NCBI GenBank assembly: GCA_054661495.1 | Contig: BAAFSQ010000103.1 | Span: forward strand, 1-31,497 | DNA length: 31,497 bases | From: Zygophlyctis sp. KS116 | Taxonomy: Eukaryota; Chytridiomycota | Direction of reading: 5' to 3' | Shown: positions 11,285 through 18,552 of the stretch, piece by piece | How the letters are laid out: each line of letters starts with the position of its first letter | Numbering within the stretch: the first letter of the stretch is position 1 | Notes under the pieces: model-generated | Seen by the model: only the letters and a program-made list of their open reading frames with translations | What the model was told of the DNA's origin: nothing | The model's database searches: none | Position numbers and translations under genes: made by a program

Positions 11285-11879
11285 GGCAGGAAACAGCTCA
11301 ACGTTGAACGCTAAAGTAGATCTACACCGTATAGAAATTTCCTATGAATCTCAAAAACATTATAATTTCAATCAATTGAATGGCATATTAGTTTTTAGTA
11401 AATCATTTTATATTGCTCATTATAAGGATAGAGGGAATCTGCGGACCTGATCCGTTACATGATTCGCTGGCGCTTTACTTATTTCCACGACTTTCTGCCT
11501 GGCTTCTTGCATGCCTGTTTACCTTGCTACTCAAGTTTCTCAGCATACTTTTCTATTTGAGAAGCAATCTGTTTGACTACATGATTTTCATAACGTACTG
11601 TGTTCAGCCTTTCCAGTCAATGGAACTGCATTAGTAGATAGATTGCTAAATATCAGAGATTAAGAGATCAAGTTTCATATTTTTCTAAATACGTTGCTGT
11701 CCCACCAGAATGAATTATAAGTTAAGCAGGTGCTGTCCCACCCATGCATCATACTATCGACATCATTGCCTAAAAAGATTGTGATTGTACTGCCTCACCC
11801 ATAGTTAATCTTTTATATAATATGTTATAGCACTAGACATTGTTAGAGTTAGGCCATTGTGTTTGGGATCAAGTTGTCA
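11285..11879. other. long divergent spacer between SLH1 and OCT1
   Basis: This is the longest spacer between divergent genes here; comparable spacers are 24–196 bp. I cannot assign a gene to it. Bases of about 11440–11545 are visibly richer in G and C than the surroundings and include a small hairpin (CGGA–CCTGA–TCCG near 11441). Three related motifs, GYTGCTGTCCCACC-like, occur near 11693, 11730 and 11789 on the plus strand and could be transcription-factor sites. A minus-strand segment around 11620–11510 can be read, with one 22-nt intron, as a short Lys/Glu-rich helix ending in a stop, but no start exon is convincing. It may hold regulatory DNA, a small RNA or a tiny gene. Confidence 0.4.
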
Positions 11880-13944
11880 ATGAAATTCAAAGAAATATTT
11901 AAAACATCTTTGCTAAAACCAACTGGACTGTTTGGATATCGGATTCTGCAATCAGAGAATGGCTTTGGTAAAATGGCTGACTATGCATTAGCCAAATCCG
12001 AAAAAATAGTTGAAAGTGTGATCAGATCTAATTCTTCTGCAGATCAGTTACAAACTGTCAAGAGATTAGACAAACTGTCAGATTTGCTTTGCTCAGTCAT
12101 TGATTCAGCTCAATTAATCCAATTTGTTCATCCGGATGATCGCATTAGAAAATCAGCTTCGGATGCATTCAAAAAACTATCAACTTATTTAAATTCTCTC
12201 AATACGAATCTAGAATTGTATCTGAAACTAAAAAACTTGATTCAAGATCCTGATCTTTCTCAACATTTATCAAGTCAGGAAAAGATTGTCGGAAAGTTAC
12301 TCTTAAAGGACTTTGAAAAGTCTGGGATTAATATGAAAAGGGAAAAAAAGGATTTATTTGTTCAATATCATGATAGGATAATGGATTTAGGAGATAAATT
12401 TATGAGTACTTCATATTCTCAAGGAGAAGATTTAATAATACCATCAAAAGCCTTGATTGGAATCATTAATTCCTCTCAAAAATACGTTTCTGTAAATCCA
12501 AATTCAAAGTTGGCGCATTTGATTTTACATCAAGCTAAAGACTCGAATTTAAGAAAAAATATGTTTATTGCAATGAATACGGCGACAAAAGAGCAAATGG
12601 ATACTTTTGAACAGTTATTAGAAGCTAGATCTTCATTAGCAAACTTACTTAATGAACAATCTTATTCACATATGTTTTTAAAGGATAAGATGGCTCGGAC
12701 TCCTGGTAAGTAAAAAACTTAATCATTTAGAACATGTACAGTCATTTCTATCATCCCTAGCATCAAAGAATATGCCAAAGGCAAAAGGTGCCGTGGAAAG
12801 ATTGAATAGTATTAAAAAAATCCATGGAGGCGGAACTAATCAAGAAATTTTTCAACCTTGGGATATTAATTACTACAATCAATTTATTCCAGTTGCACAC
12901 ACACAGACATATATGTCATTAGATAAAGTCTTTGATGTGCTCGATTATATTTTAAATTCACTTTTTGGAATAACATTGGAGCCTGCAGATATTTCCCATG
13001 GGGAAGTTTGGCATGCTGACGTATTTAAGCTTAATGTCTTAGATTCGAAACAAGGAAAGATTGGCACAATATATTGTGATCTTTTCGAACGAGAAAATTC
13101 CGAATCTCTTAAATTTGATCAGGCTGCGCATTTTACAATTAGATGCTCCAGGAAAATATTCGATGGGGATGATTTATTTTTAGAATGTGATGATGAACCC
13201 AAATTACTTCAAGATCCAGCAACTGGAAAGGACCAAAAATATCAATTACCGATTGTAGTGCTTGTTAGCTCCTTTAAAAGATCCAAAAACAGAAAGGATT
13301 TACCATTATTACATCTGAAAGAAATTGAAACTGTATTTCATGAAATGGGACATGCATTGCACTCAATGATGGCAAGAACTGATTTTCAGCATGTTTCTGG
13401 AACACGCGTGCCTGTAGATTTTGTCGAGGTTGCATCGATTTTCATTGAAAAATTTGCTTCAAAGTTAACATTTTCAGAAAAGGGCCCCTGTTTGGATATG
13501 AATCAAAACACAACACTAACGTTTTCTGAAATAATTGAATCGCAAAATCAAATTCAACTATCCATGTTAGATCAAGCATTTCATTGTTTACCAAACAATT
13601 CATTTCCAACCGTTAACTCAACAGAAATTTTAGCTAAGATTCAATCTGAATTCCATTGCATACCTTACGTTCCAGGAACAGCATGGCAAGTACAGTTTTC
13701 TCATATTTATTCTTATGGGGGGTATTATTATTCATATTTATGGAGCAAAATATGGGCATCGAGAATTCATGAGAGACTTTTAAACGGGAGAAACCCTCAA
13801 GAATGGAGGCAAGTTGGAGATCTCTTAAACCGTGAGCTTTTTGGTCTTGGAGGATCAAGAGATCCTTGGATTGGTCTGAAAAAGCTACAGCTGGTTATGG
13901 ATGGGGAAGACGAAGGCCACTACATTCACCGAAAGAAAAATTAA
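11880..13944 (+). CDS. OCT1: mitochondrial intermediate peptidase (M3 metallopeptidase)
   Basis: The spliced product is 679 residues: exon 1 is 11880–12705, a 25-nt intron spans 12706–12730, and exon 2 is 12731–13944. It is a thimet-type M3 protease that removes an octapeptide from a subset of matrix precursors after the main presequence cleavage. The N-terminal half shows the family motifs KPTGLFG and KRLDKLSDLLCSVID. The zinc site HEMGH is at about residues 479–483 within VFHEMGHALHSMMART. The conserved YYYSYLWSKIWASRI and LFGLGGSRDP follow near the C-terminus. The first 14 residues (MKFKEIFKTSLLKP) are basic and could serve as a short targeting peptide. An in-frame GTG at 11859 and a possible undetected upstream exon make the start uncertain. 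Length is slightly below typical for OCT1. Confidence 0.94.
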
Positions 13945-14095
13945 TATATTCAAGGTTACGCTAAAATTGCAGATTATGATATTGAGCTTCATGTTTTTTC
14001 CATTTATGCTGTCCCTCCCATGGCGCCGATATTTTCTACAAATACGGAAGGTAGCACAATGTTATGGCTAAGAATTAATCTAATTAAAGTACCGA

Positions 14096-15280
14096 TTAAT
14101 TGATAGACTTGTGATTTAATTTTTCATTTATAGGCTCTACCAGCCATTCAAAGTAATTACAGCTATAGCCCATTGGTTGATTCAAAAGTATTGATCCTGA
14201 CATTGCACACATGTAAAAATATTTCCCTCTATTTTTTTCTTTTTTAGAGACGGTTCTGAGATCACATGGATTTCCACACTTACAAAGTACAACATCTCTA
14301 CAATAATTTGGCCTAGCTAAACGAAAAGTTAGATTTATCCTCTCTGGCCCAGAGATTCTATGCGGCTTGACACCATTTGGTTTACATTTTGGTATTTCAT
14401 GCTTGTATTCTTCCTGAAACGGTGGAAGCATTATTAACAATGAATTATGAGGCAGTAAAATATCAAATGTTGAAGTAGAATTATCATCGGATATAATCTT
14501 TTTGACTCTAAACACCCTTTCTGCGCCCAAAGTCAATGACGCAATAGTTGGCATTGGTCCTAGACTACTAAATTAATTTGATGAGTCATACAATGTCAAT
14601 CTATCAGCATGAGCTCCCACCCCTTGCTCATGATTTTTATACCGATTTGCTACCACCTATCAATCTTTAGAGTTTCTTTCTTACTATATTAGATAACCAC
14701 AATTCCTGTAACTCTAAAGGATGCTTGACACGTTCTTTTAACACATTTTGAACAGTTTCCTCTACTACATTTCTTGCAGTAATCATTCTTGGTAGAAAGG
14801 ATCTAGTTTTAGATTTATGTCCAGGAATTCCTGTGTAATACGACTGTTCAGAATCAGAAACTTGATTCCCAAAAGATTTTCTAGCATCATCAATATAAAA
14901 TGCCGTTGTATGAGGTGATTGAACGTCTAATATCAGAAACATTAATTACTTTTTCCGAATAAAGAGAAATTTCTAACATGCCATTCTTTTGATTCTTGCA
15001 TCATATCTAGTAAAAGACAATTTGCCAAATCATCATCTAAAAATCGTTCCATCATAATAGCTGGCAAAAATCTAGAAATATCTTTAGCTGTCAGCGTCAT
15101 CTTTTTCAAAGTAATCTCTTTACTAGAAAGCATTTGCAGAGCATTTTTAGGAACTTTATCGTATAATAAAACTTCAATCGTTCTTTCGACTGTTTGATAT
15201 TTACTGAGAGACTTTTGAAGGAATTCAACTGATTTATCTTCAAAGATTGATATTAACTGTGCCAATCCTTCATCATCCAT
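14096..15280 (-). CDS. CUE–AlkB (2OG-Fe(II) oxygenase)–GRF zinc-finger protein
   Basis: Four exons give 369 residues, with introns (plus coordinates) at 14927–14949 (23 nt), 14657–14684 and 14568–14591. Residues about 1–45 resemble a CUE ubiquitin-binding domain (LAQLISIFE…TIEVLL). The middle is an AlkB-type dioxygenase related to ALKBH2/3: VQSPHTTAFY, the iron-binding HAD in VGAHADRLT (on its own 65-nt exon), LGPMPTIASLTLG, a second iron histidine in YKHEIPK, and the 2-oxoglutarate-binding RINLTFR. The C-terminus is a GRF zinc finger (CKCGNPC…YMC…CNYFEW), a single-stranded nucleic-acid-binding module. This domain order is known from fungi. A role in alkylation repair or demethylation is inferred. 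The start codon is 24 bp from the divergent first PY-family gene. Confidence 0.9.
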
Positions 15281-15304
15281 TATTTTTCTTCTCTGAAAAT
15301 TTAA

Positions 15305-15838
15305 ATGGCAACTAATTCTAATATGAGACCAGAATCAATAGCCTTTGCAGTTATTATAGTAGTTATGGTATTATTTAGTATTGCCTTTCAGCTGATTAAG
15401 CGGTCTTGTATTAAAAGGCAATGTCAGTCTTCAATCAATTATACTGACAATCAGATGCCACTGAATACAATATCATCTAATATTCCTCTCAGTCCGCTTG
15501 GTCAAGGAGGAGTTCCAGCAGTCTATGTTATCCCCGACAATGCAAACCAGCCATTTCCTGGATCTACAGGTAATCAGACAATTCAAAATAGCCCATATTC
15601 TACTGGCTCAACTTTTGCTAATCCATATTCTCCTAGTCAAAATTCATTTCTAGCATCTGCTACCCACTCTAATCATGGCAATATTTACACAAATCAGCCA
15701 TTAGATAATACTAGTTCCCATTTTATTCCAGGATCGACAAATCAACCGGTCAATTCGACCATATATTCAGATCAATTACCGCAATATACAGAGAATGAGG
15801 GAGATAAATTGCCCCCTTATAGAGATAATCTACGTTGA
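15305..15838 (+). CDS. PY-motif single-pass membrane protein, family copy 1
   Basis: A 177-residue intronless protein I do not recognise by name. A hydrophobic helix at about residues 11–31 is followed by basic residues (KRSCIKRQ), so the long C-terminal part should face the cytosol. There is no classical signal peptide. The tail is rich in Asn, Pro, Ser, Gln and Tyr and contains SSINYTDNQMPLNTISSN, a segment with NPYSPSQNSF, and NHGNIYTNQPLDN. It ends with two LPxY motifs (LPQY and LPPY) about 10 residues apart. LPxY and PPxY motifs bind WW domains of Nedd4/Rsp5 ubiquitin ligases, so this could be a ligase adaptor or a client; that is inference. Its head is unlike those of copies 2–4, while the tail is nearly identical to copy 3. 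Confidence 0.8.
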   Translation: MATNSNMRPESIAFAVIIVVMVLFSIAFQLIKRSCIKRQCQSSINYTDNQMPLNTISSNIPLSPLGQGGVPAVYVIPDNANQPFPGSTGNQTIQNSPYSTGSTFANPYSPSQNSFLASATHSNHGNIYTNQPLDNTSSHFIPGSTNQPVNSTIYSDQLPQYTENEGDKLPPYRDNLR

Positions 15839-15975
15839 TTCGGACACATTTTATATTTTATAGATCTTGATTTCATAAAGTATTAAAAAAACTATATTTA
15901 TAGAATTTGCAAGGGAGGGAGCAATCAGTTACTCAAAGTGGGTGCATTACCAGAGGTATCGCAGAGTCCCAACGT
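15650..15975 (+). repeat. tail plus 3'-flank module, copy 1
   Basis: This is the last ~190 bp of coding sequence plus ~135 bp of 3' flank. It recurs at about 16505–16830 and 17345–17668. The noncoding part keeps GATTCGGACACATTTTATAT just after the stop and GGAGGGAGCAATCAGTTACT further on. Stop-to-stop spacing of the gene copies is 856, 839 and 943 bp. Confidence 0.85.
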
Positions 15976-16268
15976 GTGAAGTAAGTGTTGATTGTTTTTC
16001 CTGTATTTTAAAAAAACATCTACTGTTTTACTCAAGATAGATCAGGCGGCTTATTAAGTTTATAACACCATCCTGTGATGAAATAAGCTGATTCCAATAA
16101 AATTCTCGAATCAGATTTATTATTGGAAATTCGGACGAGAACCATCGCTAATAATAATCGTCAAGAAAATCATTGTTCGAATATCTGACTGATCATATTC
16201 TCTCTCAGCAATTTTAAGTCTGGAAATCTTGATCATTTATTTTTTGTTTGTTTATCTTTTAAAATCTA
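15839..16268. other. spacer between PY-family copies 1 and 2
   Basis: No gene is visible in these 430 bp. The first 130 or so bases (to about 15970) are the 3' flank shared with copies 2 and 3, including the block GGAGGGAGCAATCAGTTACT. The rest is unique to this spacer. A T-rich run directly precedes the copy 2 ATG. Confidence 0.7.
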
Positions 16269-16694
16269 ATGTCAGGATATCGAATGCCAGGATATCGCAA
16301 CCCAGGGGATGGTTCTAGCTTGGGCGCCCAAGATCTTCCACTACCCATCAAAGTTGGTATAATTGTTGGAGCTATAGTATCTACATCACTAGTTTTTTAT
16401 ATATTCTGGTTTTACAGGAAAAGAAATCAAAACAGGACTCAATCACAGACACAAAATCCTGCCAATCACATCCCACGGAATACGGTATCTGCTAATCGTC
16501 TACATCTAGCATCTGCTACCCAGTCTAATCATGGCAATATTTACACAAATCAACCATTGGATAATATCAGCTCCCATATTATTCCAGGGTCGGCAAATCA
16601 ACCGGGCAATTCGACCATATATTCAGATCAATTGCCTTATTACTCGGAGAATCAAGGAGATAAATTGCCCCCTTATAGAGATAATCTACGTTGA
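16269..16694 (+). CDS. PY-motif single-pass membrane protein, family copy 2 (short)
   Basis: A 141-residue intronless protein. Its head is unlike the other copies: a Gly/Arg/Met-rich N-terminus with a repeated RMPGYR/RNPGDG-like element, a hydrophobic helix at about residues 28–49, then basic residues (YRKRNQNR) predicting a cytosolic C-terminus. It lacks the middle SSINYTDNQ and proline-rich repeat region of the other copies. Homology resumes abruptly at LASATQSNHGNIYTNQ and continues through the twin LPYY and LPPY motifs to the stop and then into the 3' flank. This reads as a family tail joined to an unrelated head, by recombination or by deletion with divergence. Function unknown; ligase recruitment by the LPxY pair is inferred as for copy 1. 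Confidence 0.78.
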   Translation: MSGYRMPGYRNPGDGSSLGAQDLPLPIKVGIIVGAIVSTSLVFYIFWFYRKRNQNRTQSQTQNPANHIPRNTVSANRLHLASATQSNHGNIYTNQPLDNISSHIIPGSANQPGNSTIYSDQLPYYSENQGDKLPPYRDNLR

Positions 16695-17342
16695 TTCGGA
16701 CACATTTTATATTTTATAGATCTTGATTTCATACGGTATTAAAAATACAATATCTATAGAATTTCCAAGGGAGGGAGCAATCAGTTACTCAAAGTGAGTA
16801 CATTCCCAGAGGTATCCCAGCGTGAAGAATTGGCATTTTTCCTAATATCATCTGAGGTAGAACTCATGATATATTTGGAGCTAGATAGAATGTGCCACAT
16901 TCAACTTTAACACCAAATGACAATGTACTTAGTCTTTGTTTAATTTTGAAATTTTAAATGTCAACAAATAATGGCAGATACAATAATGGCAGAAACAATA
17001 CTGGCAATACTACACCATCGAATATTTCTGATGGTGCGGCAATTGCTATTATTATAAGTGTATTTTTATTTGTATCGGTTTTGATTTTGGTCGGCTGGTG
17101 CAAGAAAAGAAGACAAAATCAGTCTTCAATCAATTATACTGACAATCAGATGCCACTAAATACAATATCATCTAACATTCCTCTCAGTCCGCTTGGTCAA
17201 GGAGGAGTTCCAGCAGTCTATGTTATCCCCAGCAATGCAAACCAGCCATTTCTTGGATCTACAGGTAATCAGACCAGCCAAAATAGCCCATATTCTACTA
17301 GCCCAACTTTTGCTAATCCATATTCTCCTAGTCAAAATTCAT
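16505..17342 (+). repeat. tandem duplication unit, first copy (~838 bp)
   Basis: This unit holds the copy 2 tail, its 3' flank, the copy 3 upstream region and the copy 3 head and middle. It recurs at an offset of about 838–840 bp. Between 16830 and 17230 the two copies are nearly identical base for base, including noncoding sequence. Gene boundaries do not match unit boundaries: each unit starts with one gene's tail and ends with the next gene's head. The 263-bp spacer 16695–16957 lies inside it. Confidence 0.85.
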
Positions 17343-17533
17343 TTCTAGCATCTGCTACCCACTCTAATCATGGCAATATTTACACAAATCAGCCATTAGA
17401 TAATACTAGTTCCCATTTTATTCCAGGATCGGCAAATCAACCGGTCAATTCGACCATATATTCAGATCAATTACCGCAATATTCACAGAATCAAGGGGAT
17501 AAATTGCCGCCTTATAGAGATAATCTATGTTGA
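16958..17533 (+). CDS. PY-motif single-pass membrane protein, family copy 3
   Basis: A 191-residue intronless protein. The Asn/Gly/Thr-rich N-terminus contains three N-glycosylation sequons (NNT, NTT, NIS) before a hydrophobic helix at about residues 26–48, followed by CKKRRQNQ. Sequons before the helix and basic residues after it both fit an N-outside, C-inside topology. The cytosolic tail is almost the same as copy 1 from SSINYTDNQ onward, including the proline-rich stretch and LPQY plus LPPY at the end. Head and upstream sequence are essentially identical to copy 4, 838 bp downstream, showing a recent tandem duplication. No enzymatic motif is visible; an adaptor or cell-surface sensor role is speculation. 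Confidence 0.8.
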   Translation: MSTNNGRYNNGRNNTGNTTPSNISDGAAIAIIISVFLFVSVLILVGWCKKRRQNQSSINYTDNQMPLNTISSNIPLSPLGQGGVPAVYVIPSNANQPFLGSTGNQTSQNSPYSTSPTFANPYSPSQNSFLASATHSNHGNIYTNQPLDNTSSHFIPGSANQPVNSTIYSDQLPQYSQNQGDKLPPYRDNLC

Positions 17534-18180
17534 TTCGGACACATTTTATATTTTATAGATCTTGATTTCATAAAGTATTAAAAATACTATATTTATAGAA
17601 TTTCTAAGGAGGGAGCAATCAGTTACTCAAAGTGGGTGCATTACCAGAGGTATCCCAGCGTGAAGAATCGGCATTATTCCTAATATCATCTGAGGTAGAA
17701 CTCATGATATATTTGGAGCTAGATAGAATGTGCCACATTCAACTTTAACACCAAATGACAATGTACTTAGTCTTTGTTTAATTTTGAAATTTTAAATGTC
17801 AACAAATAATGGCAGATACAATAATGGCAGAAACAATACTGGCAATACTACACCATCGAATATTTCTGATGGTGCGGCAATTGCTATTATTATAAGTGTA
17901 TTTTTATTTGTATCGGTTTTGATTTTGGTCGGCTGGTGCAAGAAAAGAAGACAAAATCAGTCTTCAATCAATTATACTGACAATCAGATGCCACTAAATA
18001 CAATATCATCTAACATTCCTCTCAGTCCGCTTGGTCAAGGAGGAGTTCCAGCAGTCTATGTTATCCCCAGCAATGCAAACCAGCCATTTCCTGGATCTAC
18101 AGGTAATCAGACCATTCAAAATAGCCCATATTCTACAAGCCCCACTTTTGCTAATCCATATTCTACTAGCCCATATTCTA
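17343..18180 (+). repeat. tandem duplication unit, second copy
   Basis: Second copy of the ~838-bp unit: copy 3 tail, 3' flank, copy 4 upstream region and copy 4 head. Differences from the first unit are few and lie mainly in the tail coding part and near 17580–17680. The spacer 17534–17795 holds no gene of its own. Confidence 0.85.
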
Positions 18181-18476
18181 CTAGCCCAACTTTTGCTAAC
18201 CCGCATTCTACAAAACCACATTCTACTAGCCCATATTCTACTGGCTCAACGTTTGCTAGCCCGTATTCTCCAAGTCAAAATTCATTTTTAGAATCCGGTC
18301 CTCATTCTAATCAGGGCAATATTTACACAAATCAGTCCTTGGATAATACCAGCTCCAATTTTATTCCAGGACCAACAAATCAACCGGTCAATTCGACCAT
18401 ATATTCAGATCAATTGCCTTATTACTCGGAGAATCAAGGAGATAAATTGCCCCCTTATAGAGATAATCTAAGTTGA
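17796..18476 (+). CDS. PY-motif single-pass membrane protein, family copy 4 (repeat-expanded)
   Basis: A 226-residue intronless protein whose first 100 or so residues, including three sequons and the membrane helix, match copy 3 almost exactly. It differs by an expanded Pro/Ser/Tyr repeat at about residues 110–160, made of variants of YSTSP and TFANP (nucleotides about 18125–18270), where copy 3 has a single such stretch. The tail is more diverged (LESGPHSNQGN) but keeps LPYY and LPPY. The downstream flank is unlike that of copies 1–3 and leads within 76 bp into the next gene, so this is the end of the array. Repeat-length change of this kind is typical of replication slippage. Confidence 0.8.
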   Translation: MSTNNGRYNNGRNNTGNTTPSNISDGAAIAIIISVFLFVSVLILVGWCKKRRQNQSSINYTDNQMPLNTISSNIPLSPLGQGGVPAVYVIPSNANQPFPGSTGNQTIQNSPYSTSPTFANPYSTSPYSTSPTFANPHSTKPHSTSPYSTGSTFASPYSPSQNSFLESGPHSNQGNIYTNQSLDNTSSNFIPGPTNQPVNSTIYSDQLPYYSENQGDKLPPYRDNLS

Positions 18477-18552
18477 TTCAAAATCATTTCATATTGAGTT
18501 TTTGCAGGCTGCGCACGTATTTATACGTCAGTCCGACGCCATTGTTTGTAAT

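Noticed and set aside
11413-11634. hydrophobic 73-residue plus-strand ORF in the SLH1–OCT1 spacer
   Set aside because: The frame is open mainly because of base composition; the start context, spacing and sequence give no support for a protein.
16070-16190. C/D-box snoRNA between PY copies 1 and 2 (GTGATGA and a later CTGA)
   Set aside because: The boxes are present, but no terminal stem brackets them and no guide element is recognisable.
16695-17795. transposon or insertion sequence as the source of the PY-array repeats
   Set aside because: There are no inverted repeats, target-site duplications or transposase frames. Unequal crossover explains the tandem, same-strand units.
15832-18476. 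classical PPxY motifs at the tails of the membrane proteins
   Set aside because: The terminal motif is LPPY followed by Arg, so the tyrosine comes right after PP. It fits LPxY, not PPxY, and is described as LPxY instead.
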